Of a stretch of DNA of 64,000 bases, positions 51,944 through 61,147 are shown one piece after another. Source of the stretch: Pirellulaceae bacterium. Its GTDB lineage: Bacteria > Planctomycetota > Planctomycetia > Pirellulales > Pirellulaceae. How positions within the stretch are numbered: position 1 is the stretch's first letter; each line of letters begins with the position of its first letter. The translations under genes were made by a program, and so were the position numbers. The notes beneath the pieces are model-generated. The model ran no database searches, was not told the origin of the DNA, and was given only the letters and a program-made list of their open reading frames with translations. The stretch is from contig JAHBXS010000002.1 in the NCBI GenBank assembly GCA_019636375.1, positions 523,621 through 587,620 of the forward strand. The letters are read 5' to 3'.

Positions 51944-52981
51944 ATGATGTCGCGAACCTTTATACAGTTAAATATTTGTCTGGTTTTTGTCGCTTTTGCG
52001 CTGCCAGCATTTGCTCAGGACGAAGCGCGAAACGAGACGACTCAAGATGAAAAACAAGTAACCTCGACGGTCGAAGCCTCAGAGGTCAACTTGAGTTTCA
52101 TGTTCGACGGGAGCAATCCGACATCGTTGGAGCAGCTTAGGTTGCTCGAGAGTCAAGCTCGTGCAGCGGCAGAACGAGTAAAACGAGCGACAGTTAATAT
52201 TAGAATGGGCCAGGCTCAAGGAACAGGAATCATCGTCTCGCCTGACGGGTATATTTTGACGGCGGCCCATGTGATTGGTGAACCTGAATTGACGGCAACC
52301 GTAATTCTTGCGGACAACAGAAGTCTCAAAGCTCAATCACTCGGAGTCAATCGCCGATTCGATTCGGGGATGTTAAAGATCGACGGGCTCTACGACCTGC
52401 CGTATTTGGAAATTGGCGAATCCAACAAACTAAATTTGGGGCAATGGGTTGTCGCAATTGGTCATCCAGGCGGCTTGGATCGCGATCGCGGAATGGTATT
52501 ACGAATGGGACGCTTGCAATGGAAATCATCGAGCGTCTTGCGAACTGATTGTGTTTTGGTGGGAGGCGATTCGGGTGGTCCCTTAGTTGACATGAATGGA
52601 AACTTAATTGGGATTCACAGTCGAATTGGCACAAATTTGTGGGAGAATTTGCATGTCCCCATTGATGTCTTTTCGGATGAATGGGACAAACTGGCTGCCG
52701 CAGAAGTCGTCAATGAAACCCCAAGGCCCTATTTAGGTTTTGACGTTGTCGACCAAACGAACGAGATTGCGAGAGTCTTGGAAGGAAAACCTGCCGCAGA
52801 AGCCGGACTTAAAAAGGGGGATGTGATTCGAAAAATCGGGGAAAAGCGAGTTAGCAACATCGAAGACATAAAAAAGGCCATCGAAACATTGAAAGTCGGA
52901 GAAGAAATTATCGTCGTAATAGATCGTGACGAGAAAAAGGATATTGAAATTAAAGTTCGCGTTGGACGGGCATGGCGTTAA
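51944..52981 (+). CDS. HtrA/DegP-like periplasmic serine protease with PDZ domain
   Basis: From the ATG at 51944 the product has 345 residues with a signal peptide (MMSRTFIQLNICLVFVAFAL, cut near AFAQ). The trypsin-like domain has His in ILTAAHVIGEP (near residue 109), Asp in RRFDSGMLKI and Ser in VGGDSGGPLVD (near 208): a complete triad. A C-terminal PDZ domain begins at RPYLGFDVVDQ and contains the GLKKGDVIRKIG ligand-binding loop. It should degrade misfolded proteins outside the cytoplasmic membrane. The next gene encodes a related protein without the triad. Confidence 0.92.
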   Translation: MMSRTFIQLNICLVFVAFALPAFAQDEARNETTQDEKQVTSTVEASEVNLSFMFDGSNPTSLEQLRLLESQARAAAERVKRATVNIRMGQAQGTGIIVSPDGYILTAAHVIGEPELTATVILADNRSLKAQSLGVNRRFDSGMLKIDGLYDLPYLEIGESNKLNLGQWVVAIGHPGGLDRDRGMVLRMGRLQWKSSSVLRTDCVLVGGDSGGPLVDMNGNLIGIHSRIGTNLWENLHVPIDVFSDEWDKLAAAEVVNETPRPYLGFDVVDQTNEIARVLEGKPAAEAGLKKGDVIRKIGEKRVSNIEDIKKAIETLKVGEEIIVVIDRDEKKDIEIKVRVGRAWR

Positions 52982-53042
52982 TCACTTGGCTTGTTGGTCA
53001 CTCGTCTAGGGCATTTATTTTACAACTTTTCGGAAAATCAAT

Positions 53043-54530
53043 ATGAGAAAATTTTCTCTGCTGGCTTGTCTCGCTCTGGTTGGTTCTTTGGTTGGTATTG
53101 AATCGACGAAGGCATTCCCCGCTCCGCTTCAAGAAACTCAGCAAAAGCGTGTCGAGTCCGATGCTACGGAGGCTGACGGGGGAGAGGAACCTCAAAAATC
53201 TGACGACGACAAAGCCTCTGATGAAAAAAGATCAGCCCGCAATAAACCATCAGAGTCGGCCGTCGACATAGACTTCATTAACACTTATGCCAATCGCAAC
53301 AACCAGTCCCGCAAATTCTCTCGCCTTTCGACTGGAATGGTCGATTTATTTCCACCGCTCATAGCGAGCTACTCTCCATCTACCGTCAGGCTATATTCCG
53401 GCAAGGACCACGTAGCCATCGGCACTGTCATCGACAGTGGTGGGTTGATTTTAACTGTTGCTAGTGAACTCAAAAAAGATTTAACATGCCGCCTCCCTGA
53501 CGGAACATCCAAACCCGCAACCGTATTAGGCGTCGACCGTGAGTCAGGATTGGCCCTTTTAAAAGTTGAGGCTGAAGGTCTGCATCCTCTCCGATTTTCT
53601 TTGGAGCCAGTTCCCGAAGTTGGAAGCTGGGTCGCCAGCGTCTCTCCCGATCGAAATCCCGTTGGCATTGGTGTGGTCAGTGTTGGCGAACGAAAAATCA
53701 CAGGGAGCGGAGCCTTTATCGGGATTCAGTCGCCTCGCGATAACCCCGCTGGGAGAGGGGTCATGATCGATGTTGTTGTCTACGAATCCCCGGCCTTCAA
53801 AGCCGACATTCGAGTTGGCGATCGCATTATTCAAGCCGGGGGCAAAGAGGTGAACACGATGCTCGACATTCAGCAAGTCTTGAGGGACTACGCCCCGGGA
53901 GACAACCTTGATGTGGTCGTCCTGCGAGGGTCCAAAGAATTGTCGCTTACCATTGTCCTCGCCACTCGCGACCAGTTTGAAAGGACCATCAATGCACAAG
54001 ACCAAATGGGCAGCACTCTGAGCAAACGCCGTCAAGGGTTTGCGGCTGCATTCCAACACGACACGTTCCTCCAAGCCTCCAATACTGGTAGTCCTCTAGT
54101 CGACTTGGATGGGCGAGTCGTGGGTGTGAATATTTCCCGGGCTGGTCGCGTGTCGAGCTTGGCTCTCCCCATGAGCATCGTGCTCCCCTCAATCGAAAGA
54201 CTTAAAAGCGGAGAACTCGCACCAGCGGTAGTCAACGCCAAGCGTATCGAGCAGGTGAGTCGAGAACTTAATGCATTGGAAGAAGAAGTTGCACCGCTTC
54301 CCAACGAAATCGACGAAAAACGAGAGGCTTTGAAGAAGCACGAAGACAAAATCGATGCTCTCAAATCAGTCCAAGACGATCTCGCACAAAAACTCAAAGA
54401 ACTGCTGACCGAAAAGGACCAAAAGTCAGAGCAAATCAAAGCGGTTCGCGATCGTCTCGCTGATTTACAAGTTCGCCAAAAACAACTTCGCGATGAACTC
54501 GAGTCTCTAAAAACAGGTACCTTCAAGTAG
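53043..54530 (+). CDS. Catalytically dead HtrA-like protein with PDZ and coiled-coil tail
   Basis: The 495-residue protein has a signal peptide (MRKFSLLACLALVGSLVGIE). A HtrA-like fold is visible, but the catalytic positions are changed: where ILTAAHV is expected it has ILTVASEL (His lost), and where GNSGGPLV is expected it has SNTGSPLVD (Ser replaced by Thr, Gly by Ser, near residue 346). A PDZ domain (SPAFKADIRVGDRIIQAGGK) lies between the two, near residues 240-315, instead of at the end. The last 90 residues are a charged coiled coil (REALKKHEDKIDALKSVQDD). It probably binds rather than cuts proteins and may regulate the active HtrA encoded 61 bp upstream. Confidence 0.85.
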   Translation: MRKFSLLACLALVGSLVGIESTKAFPAPLQETQQKRVESDATEADGGEEPQKSDDDKASDEKRSARNKPSESAVDIDFINTYANRNNQSRKFSRLSTGMVDLFPPLIASYSPSTVRLYSGKDHVAIGTVIDSGGLILTVASELKKDLTCRLPDGTSKPATVLGVDRESGLALLKVEAEGLHPLRFSLEPVPEVGSWVASVSPDRNPVGIGVVSVGERKITGSGAFIGIQSPRDNPAGRGVMIDVVVYESPAFKADIRVGDRIIQAGGKEVNTMLDIQQVLRDYAPGDNLDVVVLRGSKELSLTIVLATRDQFERTINAQDQMGSTLSKRRQGFAAAFQHDTFLQASNTGSPLVDLDGRVVGVNISRAGRVSSLALPMSIVLPSIERLKSGELAPAVVNAKRIEQVSRELNALEEEVAPLPNEIDEKREALKKHEDKIDALKSVQDDLAQKLKELLTEKDQKSEQIKAVRDRLADLQVRQKQLRDELESLKTGTFK

Positions 54531-54554
54531 CCTCGTTAGATCAGTCTAGCGTTC

Positions 54555-55550
54555 TTACGTTGACTTACGACGGCTCTCCTGGACCCAGTAGCCTAGATAT
54601 GCTGCTGCGATGCCAACTGCCAAGCCTAGCCCGTGAGCCCAATTGGCTACCTTGAACCCAAGAACTGACTCAGACATCGGCAACGCGCAAAAAACCAACC
54701 AGCCTAACATGATCACCACCGTCCCCGTGGTGATGTTAAACTGGTTTCGAGGGTCAATGACTGAACGCACCCAAATAAACCCAAATAGTGCGTAGACCAC
54801 TCCCGACATCCCTCCGAGCGCCAACAGTCCATGACCTTGATCGATTCCGACTCGCATTCCCCCCCAGGCGGACGGAATCCAAACTTCGAACGTATTGCCA
54901 ACAATCGCGGCCGAAATCACCAATGCCAAAAGCCACCATGAACCAAACCGCTGTTCGATGGCACGTCCCAACTGAACGAGCCAAAGCATATTAAAAATAA
55001 GATGGACCGTTCCAATGTGAATGAAAATAGGAGTCACCATTCGCCAGACTTCACCGCGCCGAATCGACCAGAATTTGAGACTTTGTTCGGTTTCTCGTTC
55101 AGACTCTTTGACTCGATTTACGACTTCTGGCTCCAGATGAGTAAAGGCCAGACTACGAAACCAAATAGTGTCTTTTTTTTCGCCAAATGAAGTGAACAGC
55201 GCGACCAAAACACAAATCCCCAACAGCGTAAAAACCAACGGCGTTTTTGCCTGCTGGCTTCGAACATTTCCTAGCGTTTGAATATTTTGTTGGTATCGAC
55301 GTTGAGCCAGAATTTTCTCCCGCTCGATCAACGCGACACGACCTTTGGCCTCTCGGTACTTCGCATCTCGCGGATTGGCTAAATATGCCTCCAAGGCTTG
55401 GCGGGCAGCCGGCACCTGATCCTCGTCCTTAATCCACAGTTCAAATTTTGAGTCCACTTGATCGACATGGTTCTCTAAACCCTCGACAGTCATCCAAGCC
55501 GAAAGGGTCTCCGCATCCTCAAGAGTTGCAACCGTACCAATAATTCTCAT
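54555..55550 (-). CDS. Rhomboid-family intramembrane serine protease
   Basis: Rhomboids cut transmembrane proteins inside the membrane. The 331-residue protein has an N-terminal cytosolic domain of about 100 residues (MRIIGTVATLEDAETLSAWM), then six or seven membrane segments. The catalytic Ser lies in ALGGMSGVVYALFGF and the His in KVANWAHGLGLAVG; an N-terminal HxxxN pattern is seen in HIGTVHLIFNM. All the elements of an active enzyme are present. It converges with the coiled-coil HtrA-like gene, 24 bp away. Confidence 0.93.
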   Translation of the reverse strand: MRIIGTVATLEDAETLSAWMTVEGLENHVDQVDSKFELWIKDEDQVPAARQALEAYLANPRDAKYREAKGRVALIEREKILAQRRYQQNIQTLGNVRSQQAKTPLVFTLLGICVLVALFTSFGEKKDTIWFRSLAFTHLEPEVVNRVKESERETEQSLKFWSIRRGEVWRMVTPIFIHIGTVHLIFNMLWLVQLGRAIEQRFGSWWLLALVISAAIVGNTFEVWIPSAWGGMRVGIDQGHGLLALGGMSGVVYALFGFIWVRSVIDPRNQFNITTGTVVIMLGWLVFCALPMSESVLGFKVANWAHGLGLAVGIAAAYLGYWVQESRRKST

Positions 55551-55608
55551 CGTGTCGAGTCTTTTCTTCGCTGTAATTTCCCAAAAATATCGCTACGCAA
55601 AAAAAGCG

Positions 55609-56415
55609 TTAACCGCCGGACGGTTCCGATACGAATGCACTTTCGATTTCCCGCTGGACTTGTTCAACCTCGCGATAATAGTCAACCCGTTGCAGGAGGG
55701 CGGCCGCCGATTCGTCGAGAACCACCACGACATCCCGATGGAGTTGCAAAGCGGAAGCAGTGATCTGCGATGTCACGGGCCCTTCGACAGTTTTCGCGAC
55801 CGCCTCTGCCTTGTGCCCCCCAGTCGCCAACAACAGGCATTGGCGACTGTCAAGAATCGTACCCACACCCATCGTGATCGCCATGCGAGGGACTTCTGAA
55901 GGAGACTCAAAAAAACGCGCGTTATCCTCAATGGTCTTGCGTGTCAGGGTTTTGATCCTCGTTCGACTCCCCAATGAAGACCCCGGCTCGTTGAAGGCGA
56001 TATGCCCGTCGGCTCCAATCCCCAAGAGCTGCAAATCGATACCCCCTGCTTGCTGAATCAGTTTCTCATAGGTCCGACAATAGCGCTCAAAATCCAAGGC
56101 CCGCCCGTCGGGAACGTTCACGTTTTGTGTGGGAATGTTAATGTGCCGAAACAGATTCTCATCCATGAAATATCGATAACTCTGCGGATGTGTCGGCGGC
56201 AGACCAACGTATTCATCCAGATTAAAGCTCGTTACTTGTGACCAATCCAAGTCTTCTTCACGGTGCTGGCGAATCAACTCGCCATAAACCGCCAGTGGGG
56301 TCGAGCCCGTTGCTAAACCCAATACACATTTGGGCTTTTTTCGAATCAATTGCGATATCCATCCAGCAGCACGGATGCTAGCGGCTTCGGGATTTTGTTC
56401 AATAATTATTCGCAT
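55609..56415 (-). CDS. nagB: Glucosamine-6-phosphate deaminase
   Basis: NagB converts glucosamine 6-phosphate to fructose 6-phosphate and ammonia, channelling amino sugars into glycolysis. The 268-residue protein has the usual length and motifs: LGLATGSTPLAVYGELI (phosphate binding, near 33), TSFNLDEYVGLP with the catalytic Asp near 72, and LGIGADGHIAFNEPGSS with the catalytic His near 143. The start MRIIIEQNPEAAS at 56415 is standard. A copy of the CCGAAGCGT motif lies in the 293-bp region upstream. Confidence 0.96.
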   Translation of the reverse strand: MRIIIEQNPEAASIRAAGWISQLIRKKPKCVLGLATGSTPLAVYGELIRQHREEDLDWSQVTSFNLDEYVGLPPTHPQSYRYFMDENLFRHINIPTQNVNVPDGRALDFERYCRTYEKLIQQAGGIDLQLLGIGADGHIAFNEPGSSLGSRTRIKTLTRKTIEDNARFFESPSEVPRMAITMGVGTILDSRQCLLLATGGHKAEAVAKTVEGPVTSQITASALQLHRDVVVVLDESAAALLQRVDYYREVEQVQREIESAFVSEPSGG

Positions 56416-56471
56416 GGCAAATTAGTTTTGTCGGAAAATGGGACAGCCCCTGGACTTTCAAAATTTTTAAA

Positions 56472-56489
56472 CCGAAGCGTCAGCAAGGG
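56472..56489. repeat. CCGAAGCGTCAGCAAGGG intergenic motif
   Basis: It resembles the motifs at 16106-16121 and 37988-38004 and lies in the nagB/adaptor intergenic region with no hairpin partner nearby. The rest of the 56416-56708 gap shows no gene. Confidence 0.5.
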
Positions 56490-56708
56490 AAAAATGGCGA
56501 TCCCGCGCTTGCGCGTCGGGTTGCGATCTTCCCGCTAAAACATCTGCAACAGTGATTTTTGACAGGCCAGCCGGTGCCTCCCTATGCTATCTGATTTACC
56601 GTTTTTCACCAACCAGTCAAAAACCGAGGTTGCCAAACTTGGGATTTTTCGCGAAAGTCCCCGCCGAACTGCGAAGTGACAACGCTTTTGAAACCGACCT
56701 AGTACACT

Positions 56709-58826
56709 ATGAGCACTGACCCCGCATCGATTCCCGACACCCTGCAACTGCGAACCGACGAAGTCCCCGTCGTGGGCGGGTCCGGCGGGGGTGGGGCTCC
56801 GCATTACCCGGACTCCATCGATCCAACTTTGATCGATCAAACCAAAAATCAAATTCGTTCGCTCGTCCAAGAAATCACCGATCTCGCCCGTTCGCAATGT
56901 TCGGAGGAAGAGTTTTACCAAGGCTTCCTCACGCGAACCACCAGCGCCCTCGCCAGTGTCGGTGGTGTGATTTGGAAACGCAAGAACGAGGATTCGCCAC
57001 TCCAACTTCTGTATCATATTAACCTGACTCAAACCGTTCTTGCAAACGATCCGAATTCCCAAGTTCGCCATAGCCGCTTGCTCGATCAACTCTTAAAAAA
57101 CCCCGAGCCCACTCTGATCGCGCCTCACTCTGGTGGTGCCGACGAGGACCAGCCGGGCAACCCTACGCAATTTCTACTTATCTTTTGTCCGTTGCGGATT
57201 GATTCGCAAGTAATCGGGTTTGTAGAAATCTTGCAGCGTCCCGGCGGTGGTCCGGCAACGCAGCGGGGTTATTTGCGATTCCTCGCTCAGATGTGCGACA
57301 TCGCGAGTGATTTTTTAAAGACCAAACGACTGCGAGCGTTTAACGAGCAACAACAACTCTGGTCAGAACTCGATCGTTTTTCGCGAGCAATTCACGAGAG
57401 CCTGGAAACCCTTCCGACCGCCTACGCCATCGCCAACGATGGAAGACGAATAGTTGGCTGCGATCGTTTAAGCGTCGTAAGCGCCGACAAGTCGTCCGCT
57501 CGCGTCATCGCCGTTAGCGGACTGGACACCATCGAACGTCGCGCCGACCAAACCAAACGGTTGGGACAGTTGGCACGAGTTGTCCTAAGGACTCGAGAGC
57601 CCTTGTGGTTCGAAGGAGACTCAGCGGAACTCGCTCCGCAAATTGAGGCTCAACTCCACGCCTATTTAGACGTGGCTCACTCAAAATTCATTGGCATCAT
57701 CCCCTTATTCAACGACCCCGACGAATCCAAAAGATCTCGGCGAGTGATCGGGGCGTTGATTTTAGAGCAGTTGACTGACTCGCGTTTGCTTGGAAATACT
57801 CGCAACAGAGCACGCGTCGTTGCCGAGCACGCCCAGACCGCCTTGGGAAATTGTCTCGAACATCAGGGCCTGTTTTTGATGCCCCTTTGGAAACAATTGG
57901 GGAAACTCACGAGGCCCTTCCAGGGAGAACGTCGGGCAAAGACGTTTATCCTCTTAGGAGCGATTGCTGCGCTGTTCGTGGCCCTATTCGTCGTCCCCTA
58001 CCCTTTTTCGTTGGGAACAACAGGGGAGTTGATCGCGGAGAAACAGCAAGAAATTTTTGCCGAAATCGACGGCAAGTTCAGCGAAATTTTAGTCCCTGAA
58101 GACCCGCAACACGTCGTGGAAGCGGGAGCCCTACTCGCCGTGATGACCAATAGCGATCTGTCGCGCGAGATCGAACGATTGCGGGGCGACATCGCGCAAC
58201 TACAAGAAATCATAGAGAGCCTGCGTCGGCAACAAGCCAACTTTGGCAATCGAATCGATGACTACGAAAAGCTCAAAATCATTGTCGACCTTGACAAGGC
58301 CAAACAAGAATTGAGCTACAAAGAAAAGGAACTCGCCTCGCGCGAAGCTGATTTTCAGAAACTTCGAGTCGTCAGCCCCATACGTGGGAGCGTCGTCAAT
58401 TGGCAAGTCCGCCGGCAATTGCAAGGTCGTCCGGTCCGCCAAGGGCAAAACCTGATGACGATCGTCGCCCCCGATACGACTTGGCAACTAAGCCTTTACG
58501 TCCCCGAAAAACGGGTCGGTCATTTGCTGCGGGCCCAAACGGACTCAGCGACGCCGCTGAACGTGACCTTCACGCTAGCATCTCATCCCGGGAGTCAATT
58601 CCAAGGCCAAATTGCCGAGATCGATCCGATTCTCGACATCCATGACGGCCAAGAAAACTCGGCTCGCGTCTTGATCAACTTTGAAAACCAACAGATTACC
58701 CCGGAATTGCTTCGCTCAGGAACCCGGGTCACCGCTAAAGTCGAATGCGGCACAAGAGCGCTGGGATACGTCTTGTTCCACGAGCTGTATGAATCGGCAA
58801 AAACGTCGATGTTGTACTGGTTTTAA
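56709..58826 (+). CDS. GAF-domain membrane fusion protein (HlyD-like)
   Basis: The 705-residue product begins with about 410 cytoplasmic residues and then a membrane segment (FILLGAIAALFVALFVVPYP, near 412-435). The cytoplasmic part carries two GAF-like regions: residues about 45-190 (GGVIWKRKNED, FLLIFCPLRID, IGFVEILQRPG) and about 215-385 (LPTAYAIANDGRRIVGCDRL, GALILEQL). After the membrane segment comes a HlyD-type adaptor with a lipoyl half (EIFAEIDGKFSEILV), a coiled-coil hairpin near 480-550, the second lipoyl half (LRVVSPIRGSVV) and a beta-barrel. The sensory GAF part on the inside and the adaptor part on the outside suggest signal-dependent control of an exporter. The second adaptor gene follows on the same strand after 255 bp. 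Confidence 0.88.
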   Translation: MSTDPASIPDTLQLRTDEVPVVGGSGGGGAPHYPDSIDPTLIDQTKNQIRSLVQEITDLARSQCSEEEFYQGFLTRTTSALASVGGVIWKRKNEDSPLQLLYHINLTQTVLANDPNSQVRHSRLLDQLLKNPEPTLIAPHSGGADEDQPGNPTQFLLIFCPLRIDSQVIGFVEILQRPGGGPATQRGYLRFLAQMCDIASDFLKTKRLRAFNEQQQLWSELDRFSRAIHESLETLPTAYAIANDGRRIVGCDRLSVVSADKSSARVIAVSGLDTIERRADQTKRLGQLARVVLRTREPLWFEGDSAELAPQIEAQLHAYLDVAHSKFIGIIPLFNDPDESKRSRRVIGALILEQLTDSRLLGNTRNRARVVAEHAQTALGNCLEHQGLFLMPLWKQLGKLTRPFQGERRAKTFILLGAIAALFVALFVVPYPFSLGTTGELIAEKQQEIFAEIDGKFSEILVPEDPQHVVEAGALLAVMTNSDLSREIERLRGDIAQLQEIIESLRRQQANFGNRIDDYEKLKIIVDLDKAKQELSYKEKELASREADFQKLRVVSPIRGSVVNWQVRRQLQGRPVRQGQNLMTIVAPDTTWQLSLYVPEKRVGHLLRAQTDSATPLNVTFTLASHPGSQFQGQIAEIDPILDIHDGQENSARVLINFENQQITPELLRSGTRVTAKVECGTRALGYVLFHELYESAKTSMLYWF

Positions 58827-59081
58827 CGGATTCTCCCCGAATCAAGAGCCTTGGCGACCCCGAAAATCAGCGAATCTTCTCCATTTGATTTCTTTTCAAT
58901 CTGACTTCGGTTCCCAGACGATATAATTTCGAGACAGCCGTGAGAATCGGCCTGGCATCACGCATGTTGGAGACGTTCTGATTGCGACAAAGCCTGTTTT
59001 CCAAAAATTTCGTCTTGGCCCCAGTCGTCAAGTCTTCACCCCTTTTATTGAATAGTTGTATTTCTGCTAGAGGCCCGCACC

Positions 59082-60023
59082 ATGACTCTCTCCTACCAAA
59101 AACACCTTGTGATGCTGATGAGCATTACCCTTGCAACTTGGGGACACTCTCTCGCAGCCCAAGAGTCGGAAATGCAAAAGTACATTTCCGGTTCATCTAC
59201 TCGCTTGGGGATCAAAGAGGACTATTGGATTCTGCAGCTAATCAATGATGTCGAAGTCCCTGCACTCGAACCCGGACAAATTGATTCTGTTCTTGTACGA
59301 GAGGGCCAAACGGTCCGTGCTAATGAAATCTTGGCAAAGATGGAAGATCGTTTGGCACAGCGAGGTTTACAAGAATCCAAAGCGCGTGTGGATTTGGCCA
59401 AACTCAAGTCAGAAGACCCCTTCGGCCTTGAAGAGGCCAGTGCCAAATTAGACCTTTATCGCGAAGAGTTTCTCGTTGAAAAAAGGCTAATTGAAAAGGG
59501 CAACGCTGCGTTCTCAAAATATCGACAAGCCAAAGCTCAATACCAAATTAGCGAAGCCGGTGTTGAGCGCGCCAAAGTTGAACAACAACTTGCTGGACTT
59601 GAGATGGCCGTTGAAAACGTGCGTTTGGGAGCAGCCGAGGATGCTATCGAAAGACGTATCATTCGAGCACCTTTCGACGGTCTCGTGATGTCTGTCGAAC
59701 GGGAGGCTAAAGAATGGGTCAACGCGGGAGAAAAGGTCGTTCGAGTTGTGCGGATGGATCGACTTAGGGTCAAAGGCGCCTTGAGCATCGAGCAGCACAC
59801 GCCTTCAAGCGTTTCAGGGCGACCCGTCAACGTTTCCGTCAAAATCCCAGGTCTCAACACCGAGCAATCCTTTAACGGCATCATCGTCTTTGCCAAACCG
59901 GACCTGACCCTCCAAAAGGACAAGTTTGAAGTTTGGGCGGAAATTGAAAATCGAATGGATGAAAACGGCCACTGGCTCCTTTACCCCGGCCTGGAATGCG
60001 ACATGAAAATCCTACCTCGCTAA
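59082..60023 (+). CDS. Periplasmic adaptor (HlyD/RND membrane fusion) protein
   Basis: The 313-residue protein has a short export signal (LVMLMSITLATWGHSLAAQ). The lipoyl halves VEVPALEPGQIDSVLVREGQ and RIIRAPFDGLVMSVE flank a coiled-coil hairpin (residues about 85-190), as in AcrA/HlyD adaptors. It is shorter than most. The likely partner is the GAF-adaptor protein upstream; no inner membrane pump or outer membrane channel gene is adjacent. Confidence 0.88.
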   Translation: MTLSYQKHLVMLMSITLATWGHSLAAQESEMQKYISGSSTRLGIKEDYWILQLINDVEVPALEPGQIDSVLVREGQTVRANEILAKMEDRLAQRGLQESKARVDLAKLKSEDPFGLEEASAKLDLYREEFLVEKRLIEKGNAAFSKYRQAKAQYQISEAGVERAKVEQQLAGLEMAVENVRLGAAEDAIERRIIRAPFDGLVMSVEREAKEWVNAGEKVVRVVRMDRLRVKGALSIEQHTPSSVSGRPVNVSVKIPGLNTEQSFNGIIVFAKPDLTLQKDKFEVWAEIENRMDENGHWLLYPGLECDMKILPR

Positions 60024-60074
60024 AGGGCTGCTTCCCCATAGTCCAGGTCTCCATTCCGTCGATCCCAACGCGAC

Positions 60075-61097
60075 TCAATAAATCCAAATAAACGCTTGAC
60101 CCGCTTCGTCGGTCCGGACTTCGGCTCGCAATCCCGGCTTGGCCTGAAGCAAGACTTTTTCCAGCGTTATAAAGTGGGGTGATTTCTTTCGCTCGAAGGT
60201 TACGGTCACCGCATGTATGTCGATCCGCTTTTCTGCCATCGAGTTGTAGTCGAATACCATCGGCAAGCCAATCCGCCGTTGCAAAGCCGCTAAGGCATCA
60301 GCCAGTACGAAATTCTGAATGTTGATGTCCAGTTTGTCGTAAATCGTCGGAGCAATCTCACTCAACTTTCCTTCATGCGGCCAACCGACGGGCCAAAACT
60401 CCGTCGCCGTCTTGCTCGACTCGATTCGCAACTCCATCGTCTTCCCTTGCTCGCGATAGGGAACCACAACGATCCCTAACGGTCGCAATGTGGCTGCTAA
60501 AACAGTTCCCATTGAGAGATTCTGCAACTCGTCAGCAACTGGAGTCGCCAGGGTTTCGGCATCCATCGATACGCCGCGAAATACCAGGGGAATCTTCACC
60601 GAATCTTTGATTGCCTCTAAAACCTCGACCGTACTTGCCCCTTTGGTCGATTTTGGATAGGGTTGACTTAACTCCTCACTGATCGCCACGAGTTGTTCAC
60701 TCGTCAATCCAAATGCCTTTTTCTCGGCCAAGGCAACATTCGCCCCATCGTCCCGTAGCTTTTGGATGTACTGCTTGATACCCGCTACATCGGTACGAGC
60801 GAACTTAGAACCCGGAAGAAATATCTGTTTGCCCTGTGCAACCGCCGTGACACGAATCGTGACAACGTTTCCAGCAGGAATCTCCTCAACTTTGGGTCGC
60901 GGGACATCAGCTCGGCGGGAAATCCTGACGTTATCTGCCCCCACGCGTTCCAGCGACTCCATGATGTCGTGTTCAGCACCAACCATCTCATCCGAAGCGA
61001 CAATCACATCGAGTTGAACGGTTCGCGATTGTCCCCAAGAAACGCTCGCTGCAAAAAGCCAGATCACCGCACATAGAAAATTTGCAATCCGTACCAC
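60075..61097 (-). CDS. Secreted protein of unknown function
   Basis: The 340-residue product starts with a signal peptide (MVRIANFLCAVIWLFAASVS). The C-terminal half has the pattern FVLADALAALQRRIGLPMVF near residue 265, like the secretin/TonB short N-terminal (STN) domain, and an earlier GASTVEVLEAIKDSVKIPLV segment has the same layout. Two STN-like units are therefore plausible; I do not recognise the family further. It converges with the adaptor gene, with a 51-bp gap, and could serve in the same envelope complex. Confidence 0.7.
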   Translation of the reverse strand: MVRIANFLCAVIWLFAASVSWGQSRTVQLDVIVASDEMVGAEHDIMESLERVGADNVRISRRADVPRPKVEEIPAGNVVTIRVTAVAQGKQIFLPGSKFARTDVAGIKQYIQKLRDDGANVALAEKKAFGLTSEQLVAISEELSQPYPKSTKGASTVEVLEAIKDSVKIPLVFRGVSMDAETLATPVADELQNLSMGTVLAATLRPLGIVVVPYREQGKTMELRIESSKTATEFWPVGWPHEGKLSEIAPTIYDKLDINIQNFVLADALAALQRRIGLPMVFDYNSMAEKRIDIHAVTVTFERKKSPHFITLEKVLLQAKPGLRAEVRTDEAGQAFIWIY

Positions 61098-61147
61098 TTG
61101 CCTGCTCTCCTGTCACTCACGTCTAAATCCTGGCCCCTGCCATTATT

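Noticed and set aside
56535..57089. Minus-strand frame opposite the start of the GAF-adaptor gene
   Set aside because: Fully overlapped by the plus-strand GAF/HlyD gene, which continues for 705 residues with clear domains.
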